From Toxorhynchites rutilus septentrionalis (Eukaryota; Arthropoda; Insecta; Diptera; Culicidae): a DNA stretch of 64,000 nt. The notes beneath the pieces were generated by a model. That model was not told the origin of the DNA, did no database searches, and saw only the letters and a program-made list of their open reading frames with translations. The first letter of the stretch is position 1, and every line of letters starts with the position of its first letter. The stretch spans positions 76,425,935 through 76,489,934 of the forward strand of contig NC_073744.1 in assembly GCF_029784135.1 (NCBI RefSeq), in the 5' to 3' direction. Positions 22,532 to 33,583 of the stretch are shown one piece after another. A program made the translations under genes and the position numbers.

Positions 22532-22915
22532 AGCACGCTCTCCTCGGATACGACGAGCTAGCTGGACGTCCTTGGGCATGATGTGACGCGTTTTGCGTGG
22601 ATAGCACACAAATTGGCATCTTCGAATAGGCCTCCTGCAGTGCCAAAACCGCGGAACTTTGGAAGCGCAAGTCGATTTTGAAGTCCTGGGCAATTCCACG
22701 AACCAAATGCTGCAAAGGTAGCTTGCGGACAACCAATTCGGTCGACTTCTGATAGTGACGAATTTCACCCAAAGCGACGGTTCCAGGTCGGTAGAGATGT
22801 GGCTTCATCACACCTCTTGCGGCTGGTGCGCTTTTCCGAGTTGCTTCCGTGGTGCCTTACCACCGGTAGATTTACGAGCTGTCTGCTTGGTCCCAATGAA
22901 ACGAATCCTCGCGGT
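22532..22915 (-). pseudogene. Histone H3 pseudogene 2 (frameshifts, lost start and stop)
   Basis: Core histone H3 on the minus strand, nearly full length. Visible are [18 protein letters not shown] at the N-terminus, then after indels [59 protein letters not shown] and [16 protein letters not shown]. The start ATG has become ATT, and segments after KQL and after LQEA are deleted. The stop is lost, so translation would run on into the spacer. Residues such as SAVLALQEA place it with the cluster-type H3 rather than H3.3. With its own TATA box and stem-loop it is a decayed genuine histone gene, not a processed copy. Confidence 0.88.
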
Positions 22916-22960
22916 ACGAGAGTAGATGTAGAAATGAACGAAAGCAAAGGAAGCGTCATG

Positions 22961-22970
22961 TTTTATACCC
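22961..22970 (-). promoter_or_regulatory. TATA box of H3 pseudogene 2
   Basis: Reads GGGTATAAAA on the minus strand, about 60 bases upstream of the former start codon and followed by CATGACGCTTCC, the usual spacing for an insect histone gene. Confidence 0.65.
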
Positions 22971-23099
22971 ATCCGTTCGGTTCAACTGCAGAAGAGAAAT
23001 GGAATTGGAAAAGAAGACCATAATGCATAGGCGTCTGAGTGCGACCGTCTTCATCTCACATCGTAGGTTTTTACAATAGGTTTTTGCAATTTAAGTGAT

Positions 23100-23561
23100 T
23101 CCGCAGTATTTTGCTTTTCAAGCTTTTGTTAAATTATTTATTCTATGTGGAATTGGATTTGATTTTACTCATTGGGATTTTATAGCTGCTTGACATCTAG
23201 GATGTATGTTTGAGTTTTAATTTGATATTCTAACCTAACCTACTAGCTTAAACTACTATACAAAAAAATTATTATTCTAGGGGTAGAGTTCTGCAATCGT
23301 TTGCCATTCTGATTGTTGACATCTTTCTATGTGCCTTCGTTCAAAATTATTTATTCTAGATTCGATTGGGTCAAATCCCGCTAGCCGGTGTACCTCGGTA
23401 GTTCTAGTGTGCCACGGGAGGTTTAGGATTAGCTTTAAGAACCGGTTTTGAATGATCTGGAGCTTTTTCATGTGTGATTTAGCACAACTCTTCCAAACAG
23501 GAGAGGCGTACTCAAGCATTATGGATTTCCAGAGCGTATGCGAGTTTATATACGGTTTCAA
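23100..23561 (-). pseudogene. Jockey-clade LINE, C-terminal fragment of ORF2
   Basis: The minus strand encodes LEYASPVWKSCAKSHMKKLQ, IIQNRFLKLILNLPWHTRTT and EVHRLAGFDPIESRI, the last part of a Jockey reverse transcriptase ORF, ending at a stop at about 23277 and followed by 3' UTR to about 23100. It interrupts histone spacer DNA that continues at 23570. It is a 5'-truncated insertion independent of the 17747-21499 element, to which it is related at family level only. Confidence 0.8.
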
Positions 23562-23569
23562 TAACCTGT

Positions 23570-23794
23570 TTTCTAAGCAATTTTAAAGTTATTGAAACAA
23601 GTTTTTGGTTCAACAATTAACAATCATATAACTCGTGGACATTTTATCTTTCGAATGAAATGATTATCATACCACTCCATTCAGCCAGAAAAGAGGTATT
23701 AACGTTCAAAACCTTGCAGTCCAGCGTCACTCTCTCGTTTTCGAAACTTTGAACTTACATCCTGGTACCGAAATGGAAGACGTAGTCCTACGTC
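23570..23794. repeat. Histone-unit right flank ending in a GACGTAG palindrome
   Basis: Matches 3450-3660 through AGTTATTGAAACAAGTTTTT, TTATCTTTCGAATGAA, ATTATCATACCA, TATTAACG.TCAAAA and TCGAAACTTTGAA. It ends at the palindrome GACGTAGTCCTACGTC (23779-23794). Confidence 0.7.
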
Positions 23795-23823
23795 AAAACA
23801 TATTGGCTTTGTAAGTAAAGAGT

Positions 23824-24368
23824 GGTGCTCCCGTGGCCGAGTAGTTAGCGTCCCACACTATCATGCCGGGGGTTCGGGGTTTCGTCAAAGAAAATTCTTC
23901 CGGCTTGCACTGTGGTCTCGCGTATTCTAGAGCTTGCCACTCCAGAGTACATTCGAGGCGTGTTATTCGGCATAGAAATTTCAACCAAGTCTTCTTCTTC
24001 TTCTCTTCTTCAATGGCACTAACGTTCCTAGAGGAACTTCGCCGTCTCAACGTAGTATTACTTGCGTCATTTTTATAAGTACTTAGTTGAGATTTCTATG
24101 CCAAATAACATGCCTTGAATGCATTCTGAGTGGCAAGCTCTAGAATACGCGTGATCACAGTGCAAGTCGGAGGAAATTTCTTTGACGAAAAAATCCCCCG
24201 ACCAGAACGGGAATCGAACCCGAACACCCGGCATGTTAGTTATGACGCTAACCACTCGGCCAAGGGAGCACGATCAACCAAGTACTACTAATGAAAATGA
24301 CGCAAGTAATGCTACGTTGAGAAGGCAAAAGTTCCACTGGAACGTTAGTGCCATCCAAGAAGAAGAAG
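23824..24368 (+). mobile_element. tRNA-derived SINE, split by a second SINE
   Basis: The head TGGTGCTCCCGTGGCCGAGT with A-box TTAGCGTC and B-box GGTTCGGGG-type sequence runs to 23990. After the inserted copy, its tail resumes at 24274 and ends in (GAA)n at 24368. A perfect 11-bp target duplication AAGTAAAGAGT flanks the whole unit (23813-23823, 24369-24379). Confidence 0.92.
23991..24273 (-). mobile_element. tRNA-derived SINE of the same family, nested in the previous one
   Basis: Minus-strand copy: head CGTGCTCCCTTGGCCGAGTG, B-box GGTTCGATTCCCG, tail AACGTTAGTGCCATTGAAGA with (AAG)n. A 10-bp duplication TCAACCAAGT flanks it (23981-23990, 24274-24283). It resembles a tRNA gene but belongs to a repeat family, and the acceptor-stem pairing is lost. 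Confidence 0.93.
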
Positions 24369-24379
24369 AAGTAAAGAGT

Positions 24380-25213
24380 TAGAACAAGTAAGTAAGATCA
24401 ATTCATGCATTGTATAGCTTATGTTTTTCATTACAAGTCAATTTGATTACCCTACTTCTACATTTGATGTGATGCCTGGGACTACCAAAATATGTGAACG
24501 GAAGAATTGTCAAACGATCTTTGTATTTTACTATTTCCTCTGAAATTATTGTACACATGAGAGACGTAGTTCTCGAACCGAACCTTGATTTGATGAACTT
24601 CAAGCACTAAGTTTCGATTTCGACATGCACGTCCAACACATATTGTTGAACCAATCGACGTTATCGTAGCAAATGGTTATCAGCATTTTGTCTAATCATC
24701 AAGCGGTATGTGTAGAAACTCAGTGAGCATAAGATATGAAGGTATGTCTTTCAATGCTGTCTTGAATAACCGAGCCAAAGCGTTGTGTTCGTACCCGCTT
24801 TTGTAGTAAGTGTTAGGACAACACATTCCGGAGTGCAAAAAAAACATGCGGGTACATAAGTACCCCCGGCTTGCATGGATCAACAACTTCAATTTCTACT
24901 TTTTATACTTGTTAGAGATTTTTAAAAAATACTCTAGCGATTTTGTAGCAGCTTTGATGAACCTAAAACAGCAATTTAATAATTTCAAAATAATAATTGT
25001 CTTACATTTTCCGATTTATAAACTTACAATTAGTAGTTTTCTTCCACCTCGTGCAACGAGTATCCGGTTTTTTTGCAGGACTTGCTGGTTCACAAAATAG
25101 TCTGAATGAATCCAAATTTAGTTCTCACTACGTTTCATCAATTTATCATGTTGTACTTACAATCTAGCCAATAGTGCCAATAGTACAAACTAGTTTATAA
25201 ACTTTTTTTCTTT
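24380..25213. other. Spacer without recognised gene
   Basis: Short open frames on both strands have no recognisable domains. A GAGACGTAGTTCTCG motif at about 24555 is a degenerate form of the GACGTAG palindrome. A C-rich GTACCCCCGG patch is at about 24860. Confidence 0.3.
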
Positions 25214-26428
25214 TTACAGAAATCTGTAATTTTGGGTGATTCGTTGAACCGGAAGTGGTGCCATCATCGGAACCTCAGCATAACAGCGATTTACTTTGCA
25301 CCAGACACAATCTCTCATCACCCGTTGGATTTCCATTCGTAGCATCGGAATATAGAATTTCTGACGAAGCTCGTTCAACACCGTCTCCCGGGTTGAATGC
25401 CCAAACTTTTCGTGGTAATATTGTATCAATCGTTTCGTCACTGCGTGTCTTTTTGGAAGAATAATGGGGTACTTCATATCAAACGGAATTTGATTTGACC
25501 TAGCCATCCGACCATTCATTCTGATCACCCCGAACTCGTCTAAGATCGGAGTGAGTTTATACAATGGACTGTTTTTCCCTATCTGTGTTGGTTTCTGGTC
25601 CCTTTTCAGGGTAACTCCCAGCAGTATCATTACTTCGTTTGAAAATGCTTCTAGTTGCGCCTGCTTCCACAAAATTACCTCTGCTTTCAATCTTGCTGCA
25701 ATGGTTGTTGTACTATGTTGTGGTTCACCTTTAGTTCGCGTTGCTGTCTCTCGTTTACTTTTAGCGTACGTATCGGAAGTCCCTTTACCTTTCTACGAAT
25801 ATTTGTAATAAATCAGATGACACAAGCTACAACTCGCAACAACTTTAGCCAACGCCACGTAACTTCCACGTCGATTATGGGTTCTGGAAATTCTTCTATA
25901 TCATGGAGTAGAAAGTGCGCTTTCATTTCTCCTTCAGTGATAGTTGTTGGCAGTCGCTCGATTGGCCACGACTCTTCTGGGTGATGCAGAAACCTTGTAC
26001 CTTTGATCAGAACGTAACCAACTAATAACTGTTTGTGAATCTGGCCAAAGAAAACAACGATTAATTGGAAGTGAACGGTTGGCCTTGATAGTTTGCCACA
26101 GTTAGTTAGTTTGCCATAATCCTATCAACTGCTGTCATTTGACCAAATTTTCATCGTCAATTTCTTGGACCCATTCGCAACCATCTCTCCACAATTCTTG
26201 TATCAGGATCTTCCCATGCACGTTGAAACATGATGATAATCCCAATGGATCGAAAATGGAAAATGGAAAATCCCATAACACAACTCAGCACGATACGCTT
26301 CGTCGGTTTCTTGTTGCCCCGCAAGTACTCTTGTAAATCTTCCCGATGTTCGGTCAAAAACGAGAACACGTCTTGAACTGTACTGCAAATAATTCCAAGT
26401 ACTCGCTCATTTCCAGTTTCTTTGTCTT
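25214..26428 (-). pseudogene. BEL/Pao LTR retrotransposon pol remnant (3' of RT to integrase)
   Basis: The minus strand carries, in order: a post-reverse-transcriptase segment (ERVLGI, KKPTKRIVLSCVMGF, then AWEDPDTRIVERW; 26157-26428), and a linker with WPIERLPTTITEGEMKAHF, FLLHDIEEFPEPIIDVEVTW and RVVACVICF (25780-26000). Next is the integrase zinc-binding region KFGHSTRETVLNELRQKFYI with CVWCKVNRC (25214-25690). This order and these motifs are those of BEL/Pao elements. Large parts (RNase H, integrase core, LTRs, gag) are missing and several frame breaks occur. The I-group LINE at 26429-32749 is inserted in it, and the BEL frame resumes at 32762. Confidence 0.85.
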
Positions 26429-26944
26429 TTTTTTTATCCAAAATATATATTTTTATTAAGGCTCATATGGCGTCAACCTGACGGGGCCGGGAGTTCAATA
26501 TTTCGACAATGTTTGCCTTATAACTATGTTAGTAATATGTAACCGATTACTCGCGGTTGGCTCGAGGTTAGTATTACAAGTGTTTTCGTAATTGTGATGT
26601 TGCTGTCTTCAATGATCTGTACCTGTGCCCGACACGGGATACTTCCTATTGGGATGCAGCTGACCATTAATCAGCAACGCCCCCCTAGTATGTACCCCAT
26701 ATCTAGCGTGGTGCGTCTTCTCGAGGAATCCAGGATAGAATGGTCACTAGCCGGCGCAATCATCAGCTCGTGTAGAGTTGTCATGAGCGGTACAACCTTT
26801 AGCTTTTGTTGAATCATCAGTGGACTGCACAACCTTTGGCCCGTGTATCTGTAAAGAGTGTGTGTATGTATTGCCGCGACTAAGTAAAAGTTTATAGATC
26901 GGATAGGAGGGATACAAAACAGGGACACAACGAAGGAAAAATCA

Positions 26945-28010
26945 TTAAACGTTGACATCGGCGTTCCGGAGGAACAGGTATAGATGAAGCAGAAGATCAG
27001 GATCACGGCTACCTAAGATATCCCGGACGGGGATATCCGATTGTCTGCCTTTTGCTCTCAGTGCTCTAGAGAGCTGAGAGCGAGCAGCATGGAACCGGAT
27101 ACACGACCAGACAATATGCTCGATGTCGTGGTAGCCATCGCCACAATCACAAAGATTGTTTGCTGCGAGCCCAATGCGATAGAGATGCGCGTTTAGGTTG
27201 TAGTGATTGGACATAAGCCGAGATATCACGCGAATGAAATCACGACCGACATTCAATCCCTTAAACCAAGCTTTCGTCGAAACCTTAGGGATAATCGTGT
27301 GTAACCAACGACCGAACTCATCTTCACTCCACATGCGCTGCCAACTAACGAGTGTGTCCTGACGAGGAATGTGAAAAAATTCGTTATAAGCAATTTGCCT
27401 TTCAAAAAGTGTGCCTTCTGAAGCGCCCACCTTAGCTAGCGAGTCCGCTTTCTCATTCCCCGGAATCGAGCAATGAGAGGGAACCCATGCTAAGGTAATC
27501 TTGAATAATTTTTCGACCAAAACACTCAATAGATGTCTTATTCTTGTTAGGAAATAAGATGAGCGTTTATCAACTTTCATTGAGCGGATTGCCTCTATTG
27601 AGCTGAGACTGTCTGAAAAAATAAAATAATGGTCGATGGGCAATGTTTCAATGATCCCTAAAGCGTAGTATATCGCACCCAGTTCAGCGACATACACGGA
27701 ACAAGGATCTTTGAGTTTGAAAGAGGCACTGGAATTTTCATTGAAGATGCCGAAGCCAGTGGACCCGTTTATGCATGAACCGTCAGTAAAGAACATTTTA
27801 TCAGATCTAACTTTCCCATATTCTGCCGAAAATATCTCCGGAATATAATCGGAGCGTAGATGATCTGGGATTCCATGGATCTTTTGTCGCATGGACAGAT
27901 CAAAATTGACAGAGGAATTGCAAAGGTATGGGAAGCAAACTTGGTTGGAGATGCCCGGTGAAGGGTGCACTTCATGGGTAAGGTACTCATGGTATAAAGA
28001 CATAAACTTG
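26945..28010 (-). pseudogene. I-group LINE ORF2, C-terminal part: RNase H domain
   Basis: An RNase H domain that degrades the RNA strand after reverse transcription. Its acidic residues are visible: FFTDGSCINGSTGFG (D), SVYVAELGAIYYAL (E), YFIFSDSLSSIEAI (D) and GNEKADSLAK (D). It is followed by a CCHC-like C-terminal motif CDCGDGYHDIEHIVWSC and ends RNADVNV at 26945. It is offset by one frame from the reverse transcriptase part, near 28010. Confidence 0.92.
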
Positions 28011-29682
28011 ACTGAGGAGTCAGTTGGAGTAGATTTTCGAAGTTATCAATCACCAATGGATTCATGATCTTGCAACGGATGAGAAATCTGTAGGATAATT
28101 CTGTGAACCGAAGAGTAAGCGGGGGTACTCCTGCCAAAACTTCGAGACTCATCGTATGTGTCGAATGCAAAAACCCCATGGCTATACGCAAGCAACGATA
28201 TTGTATTCTCTCCAGCTTGAGAATATGAATCCTGGCAGCTGATCGGAAGCAAAAACTGCCATATTCTAACACTGATAATATCGTTGTTTTGTATAACTGA
28301 ATGAGGTCTCCTGGATGGGCAAAATTGATTCTTTGCTGGCATTTCTGTTTCAAATACGCAATGTGTATTCCCCAGGTACATTTAGAGTCAAAATATACTC
28401 CAAGGTATTTGAAAAACATCGAGTGCCTGATCGCTTTGCCGGATAGGTGAAGCTGGAATTGGGCGGGTTCGTGCTTCCTAGAAAAAACGACCATTTCGGT
28501 TTTCTCCGTAGAGAATTCGATACCCAGCTTGAGAGCCCACGTGAACAGGTTGTTCAGGGTATCTTGCAAGGATTTTTGCAGAACGGCGGGATTAGTACCC
28601 GTGATGGAAATAACTCCATCGTCTGCAAGTTGTCTCAACGTGCAATCTCTAGTTAGACAATCATCTATATCATTGACGTAAAAACTGTACAAGAGGGGGC
28701 TTAGGCAGGAGCCTTGTGGGAGGCCCATAAAACTGTATCGAGAAGATTTCAAGCTGCCATGATTGAAAAACATGTGCTTTTCTGAGAGTAAATTGTACAG
28801 GAAATTATTCAGAATTGGCGAAAGTCCACGATTATGAAGTTTCTCTGAGAGAATTTCCATGGAAACTGAATCAAATGCCCCTTTGATATCGAGAAAAACG
28901 GAAGCCATTTGTTCTTTGCGAGCAAATGCGATTTGGATTTCAGAAGATAGCAACGCGAGACAATCGTTCGTCCCTTTACCTCGGCGGAAGCCAAACTGCG
29001 TATTTGACAGCAAATTGTTCGTTTCAACCCACTTGTCCAAACGAAGTAGAATCATTTTCTCTAACAATTTACGAATACAGGATAACATTGCAATCGGCCT
29101 ATACGAATTGTGATCGCAAGTCGGCTTGTTGGGTTTTCGTATGGCTATCACTCTCACTTGTCTCCAGTCATGCGGGACTATATTCAGCTCCAGAAACTTG
29201 TTGAACAAGTTCAGCAAACGATGTTTTGCCAAGTCGGGAAGATTCTTCAATAAGTTGAATTTAATCTTGTCCGACCCCGGAGCTGAATTGTTACATGAGA
29301 GAAGTGCAATTGAGAATTCTACCATCGAAAAATTCTCATAATCGCCTTGGAGCGGAATGTCGCGTACGACGTTTTGTGCAGGAACGGAATCGGGACAAAC
29401 CTTTCTTGCAAATTTGAAAATCCAACGGTCAGAGTATTCCTCACTTTCATTTGTATAGTTCCAGCCACGCATTCTCCTAGCCGTATTCCAAAGAGTGCTC
29501 ATAGCTGTCTCCCTTGACAAACCATTGACGAACTTCCGCCAATATCCACGCTTTTTTGCTTTAATCAGACCTTTTAGTTTGGCTTCTAGAGCTTGGTACT
29601 TTCGAAACCATTCCACTAATCCAGTTTTCCTGAATTTTTTGAAAGCGGATGATTTTTCAAGGTAGACCTTTGAGCACTCCAA
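27990..29682 (-). pseudogene. I-group LINE ORF2, middle part: reverse transcriptase
   Basis: A long open frame on the minus strand carries the reverse transcriptase: NSYRPIAMLSCIRKLLEKMI, QFGFRRGKGTNDCLALL, SVFLDIKGAFDSVSMEIL (box A aspartate), GLPQGSCLSPLLYSFYVNDI, and LRQLADDGVI with the catalytic ADD pair intact. A thumb region FKYLGVYFDSKCTWGIHI follows. A short deletion is likely at RINF-AHPGDLIQLYK. The upstream end overlaps the endonuclease frame by a frameshift at 29616-29682. Confidence 0.93.
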
Positions 29683-30584
29683 AGTGATGGGGGACGACGT
29701 CGGAAAGTGGTAGCAGGAACACGTTTCTTTTGAGCTTGAAGTGCGCTTTCGTAAATCAAACTCGATATAAAGTTATACTCTTCGAGTGGAGGAAGTTCAT
29801 GCATTGAAACAAGTGCTTCAGATATTATTTCTGCAAATTTTCTCCAGTCAATATTTTTCGTGAGGTCATACGCAATATCGACTGACTCACGAGAACCTGA
29901 TTCATTGGCGATCGATAAAATTATTGGCAGGTGATCACTACCGTGGGGATCTTGGATTACCTTCCACGTGCAATCCAGGGATAATGAAGAAGAGCAAAGT
30001 GATATGTCTAGCATACTTGCCCGTGCAGGAGGGTTGGCTATCCTAGTTGCTTCCCCTGTATTTAAAACTGTCATGTTGAAGTTGTCGCACAGATCATAAA
30101 TCAACGTGGCACGGCTTTCATCATAGTGTGACCCCCATGCTGTTCCATGGGAGTTGAGGTCACCTAAGATTAGCCGCGGCTCCGGCAATGCCGCGATGAT
30201 ATCAAAAAACTGATGGCGGCCGACCATGGTTCTTGGAGGAATATATATCGAGGCAATGCAGAAGTCTTTGCCATTGATTTGTGTCTGGCAAGCAACAACT
30301 TCAATGCCTGTCATCGATGGGAGAGTGACTCTATAGAAGGACTGACATTTTTTGATCCCCAATAGTACGCCACCAAACGAGTCATTTCGATCGAGGCGAA
30401 TAATGTTGAAATCGTGAAAATTCAGCTCGTCGGCTGAAGAAAGCCATGTTTCACAGAGGGAAAATACATCACAGTTAGAACTATGAACTAAAAATTTAAA
30501 TTGATCTAGTTTAGGGATGATGCTTCTGCAATTCCACTGTATTACAGTGGTCAAATCCTTGACCTCTTGCACTGAATCAGGCAT
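29616..30584 (-). pseudogene. I-group LINE ORF2, N-terminal part: AP-type endonuclease
   Basis: Starts MPDSVQEVKDLTTVIQWNCR (asparagine motif) and continues with VFSLCETWL (catalytic glutamate), RLDRNDSFGGVLLGI, IASIYIPP, RLILGDLNSHGTAWGS (D and N of the active site), MLDISLCSS and GSDHLPIILS (SDH motif). All endonuclease catalytic motifs are present. It nicks target DNA to prime reverse transcription. The start overlaps the ORF1 stop by 8 bases, a common arrangement in these elements. A frameshift near 29680 breaks it from the reverse transcriptase. Confidence 0.93.
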
Positions 30585-31982
30585 CGAGGGAAATGAACGC
30601 TGCTAAAAAACCACATTTTTCTTTCAAAAATGTTCTCACAATCGGAAGCAAACATAATACTATGCTTTTAAGAGGGTCATTTATATTTAGAGCATTTAAA
30701 ATGTTGTCCACCAGGTCAGAAAGCGCAAGCAAACCAGATTGTGGCTGTTGCCTCGACCGCGAAAATGGAACAGACCGGGTGGGTGCTGCTCCGGGAAGTG
30801 CTGAGGACCCCTGGTGCGTGGAAGAACAGCTTAAACCAGGAGGTACTTGCTTCGGTCTATTCTCAGCACGTTCAATTCGAGTTTTCATTCCAACTTGGGA
30901 AGTTTCGGTCGTTTTTCTGGGGAGTGAAGGAAAAGAAGTAATTTTTCTTTTCCTGACGGCACCCTGCGATGTACCGGAACTTCCTGCATTGGGAGCGTCA
31001 GCAACAGGCTCGTCGTTCTGCAGAATGGAGTAGGGATTGTCCTGAGTCGTTGGAACGGAACTCTTAAGCATTTCTGCATAAGTCCGCTTGGAACGTTCCA
31101 TTAAGGAACGCTTGATTTTTTCCCCTCGTTGTTTGTACACCGGGCATTGAATAATATCATGAGGAGTCCCGCCGCAATGAAGACACTTGTGCTCTTTCGC
31201 GCAAGGATTCTCATCATGGCTCTCTCCACAATCTGCGCAACGTTTTTTATTGCAACAATAGGCGGCCGTGTGACCGAGTTGCATACATTTGTTGCATTTC
31301 ATTACCCGGGGTACAAACAACCGAACAGGTAAACGAAGTGCACCTATTGCAACGTAGTTTGGAAGGGCGGAACCCTCAAAAGTCACACGAAAAGAGTTTG
31401 TCCGATTGAGAACCCTATTGTCATTTTTTTGTGACACAGTGGCAAGAATCGCATGCAAGAATCTTCTTTTAGTGAAGAGTTCTTGAAGCGACCGACACCA
31501 TCGATAATCTCTTTTCGAGTCAAACCCTTTTCGGTTATTACGCCGTCTATTTCGACGTTGCAACAGGGCACGTATACGCGATACTCAATCGCAAAGAGGT
31601 CGCAGCGCGTGATTTCGTTCGCTTGGGTCCTGCTTGAGACGACAACTCGTAGTTTGTCTGGCCCCATCCGTGTAATCTCGGTAACTTCGGAAAACTTCTG
31701 AGTAAGTTCCTTCGAGATACGAATGACATTGAGAGGTTTAGATTTTCGTCTAAAGTATACAATGAATGGGCCTTTGGAGCCTCTAGGGTATTCTTTTGGA
31801 CGAAAATCCTGTTTTTCTTCAATGTCCTCATCTTCGGAACTTCCAACTTCATATACAGAAGTTTCTTCCTCAATTTCTGCTTCATCTTCCTGCTCTTCAG
31901 GAGGAGGATCGATATCGGAAATATTCAATGGCGTCGATGGTGGATCCTTCCCGCCCTCAGCCATATCAAAAAAATCGGTCAA
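30577..31982 (-). pseudogene. I-group LINE ORF1 (gag-like), one frameshift
   Basis: An RNA-binding protein of the element. The first part (31982 to about 31460) begins MTDFFDMAEGGKDPPSTPLN, has an acidic region, and then an RNA-recognition-like domain (FIVYFRRKSKPLNVIRISKE). A one-base shift near 31465 moves into the second frame. That frame carries three knuckles, CNKCMQLGHTAAYC, CADCGESHDENPC and CLHCGGTPHDIIQC, then a basic/proline tail ending at 30577. I-clade ORF1 proteins have this layout. Confidence 0.9.
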
Positions 31983-32102
31983 CTGTTCGATATGAACAGA
32001 ATATAATGATAATCAAAATGAATAAATAAGTGAAAAAAATATTTTTTATAAGGTTATGATGCGAATATTAAATTCAATTTATTTTATGTTAAATAAAATG
32101 AT

Positions 32103-32370
32103 TTTTTTTATCTTCGCTTATTTTTCGTCGGCCTATTTCCGCCACTTTAGTGCCAATCACCGACATCAGGGAGGCGACTCCACCTGTTCCTACCTATCAG
32201 ACTCAACAACTCATGAGCCGGGCCAACTTCTTTTACTTCCGCTCCGAAGGAAGACGTAACCAGAGATTTTTTACCTCAGAAAATCCCAACGACGCCAGCT
32301 GGGATTGAACCCAGGCCGATCGGATTGTGAGGCTGTTACGCTAACCATACAACCACTGGCGCCGTCTAAA
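32103..32370 (-). mobile_element. tRNA-derived SINE (second family), inserted in the LINE 5' UTR
   Basis: On the minus strand: head AGACGGCGCCAGTGGTTGTA, A-box TGGTTAGCGTAAC, B-box GGGTTCAATCCCAG, then body. A perfect 12-bp target duplication AAATAAAATGAT lies at 32091-32102 and 32371-32382. A second copy is at 39898-40161. The tRNA-like head is not a working tRNA gene. Confidence 0.93.
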
Positions 32371-32761
32371 AAATAAAATGATAAAATGAAAAAAAAAATT
32401 CCAATAAAAGTTCAACGGTATATAAGAAATAATGATCACCCCTAATGCCAACGTTTGCCGATTTGGTTAACACAAAGTTGAACAATGGTGTAAATCGTGC
32501 ACAGAAGGTAGAAGGAATGATAGGGAAACAAAAGAAAAATAAATTTCTACTTGCCGCGGCTGTGTGGCGTGTGTGATGAATGTGTCTGATTTGGATCCTC
32601 AGCGCGCACCACTTTAAACTTCGCTCCACTCGCAAGCGCAACCGGTGAAAAAGAACACTATTATTCGATGTGAAAAAAACACCTTTGTTGGATCGATTAA
32701 AAACTTGTCCGATCTGCTTGCGAGTTGTCGAACCAATATCTATATATATTTTCTTTGTCTT

Positions 32762-32795
32762 GATTGAAGTGAATATTCTGAGCTGCTTTCTTTTT
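32762..32795 (-). pseudogene. Short continuation of the BEL/Pao remnant beyond the LINE
   Basis: The minus-strand frame here runs directly into the BEL segment at 26428 once the LINE and one target copy are removed. It is then cut off by the inverted-repeat element starting at about 32796. Confidence 0.6.
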
Positions 32796-33583
32796 TGTAT
32801 CTTTGGAAACTCATGTTTTCCAAAACTTAAAAGCAGTTTCTTACAGTTCAATATGCTGGTTTTCGAAATAATTGGTCAAATGTTTTATAAAAATATTTTT
32901 TTTCATATTTTTTACAGAAATTAAAACAAGCCGAAAAGTAGAACATTTTTATCGATGCGGGTCGACGGACATGTAGTGGGGGAATATGAACAGGTTTATA
33001 ATATATGAAGCGTAGAAGTTTATCGCTCGTGAGAGGAATAATTTCGCTCCTTCTCAGTGTTTGTGCGTCCAGTAACTGAAATAAAACAAAAAGAGAAAGC
33101 AATATAAAAAACAGTTCAATATTCTTCCCTTCACTTTCGATCATGCATTGGATGTGATTATGGATGTGACTGTCCATTTCAACCCCACCAGTGCAATTAT
33201 TTCAATAATTTAAATTTACCACTTACGAATGAATTAAATTTTTCGTACATACCTAATATCGTTTCTCCTTCAACTCATAAACCGAAATATCATGAGTACC
33301 ATCATACCATCAGCGAATTCAATTTTGCAATTAAACAACTCAAAATGCCTGATATCAAAGCCGCAAATATTACATCCTCACGGGGAATCATGTTTGATTT
33401 TCGGTTTTTGTTTTGCTATTTCACTTTTGATCAGTATTCATTGTCATAGGATGGTTTAAATATTCTAGAATAGCATGTATAAGTGGTTCCCATCAACAGA
33501 AATTTGAAATTCATAATGCAACTATACAAATCAACCACCTGTCCATCATACCCCCACTGTCCGTTTTACCCGCGGTTCCCCTA
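32796..33583 (-). mobile_element. Inverted-repeat DNA element, copy 2 (minus strand, one end truncated)
   Basis: Reverse-complement copy of 8644-9430. The intact end is AGGGGAACCGCGGGTAAAAC at 33583 (minus). The other end stops at about 32796, about 40 bp short of the terminal repeat. An 85-codon open frame inside comes from the shared repeat and is not a gene. Confidence 0.75.

Larger units (their letters stand above)
26429..32749 (-). mobile_element. I-group LINE, nearly full length, inserted in a BEL/Pao remnant
   Basis: A 6.3-kb non-LTR retrotransposon on the minus strand: 5' UTR (31983-32749, carrying a SINE), ORF1 (30577-31982), ORF2 (26945-30584) and a 3' UTR of about 515 bp ending in GGATAAAAAAAAA. 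A perfect 12-bp target duplication, TTTCTTTGTCTT, flanks it (26417-26428, 32750-32761). ORF2 has endonuclease, reverse transcriptase and RNase H, the layout of the I clade. A handful of frameshifts separate otherwise well-kept domains, so it is a relatively young but dead copy. A 5'-truncated relative with its own target duplication is at 53384-53908. Confidence 0.95.

Noticed and set aside
22532..22915. Processed H3.3 retrocopy
   Set aside because: It has a cluster-type stem-loop and TATA box and lacks a poly(A) tail, so it is a decayed replication-dependent gene.
24000..24275. tRNA gene (A-box and B-box present, minus strand)
   Set aside because: The match is the head of a dispersed SINE with target duplications and no complete cloverleaf; the same applies at 7943, 32300-32370 and 40090-40161.
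30593..31033. 146-codon + strand open frame
   Set aside because: Antisense shadow of LINE ORF1.
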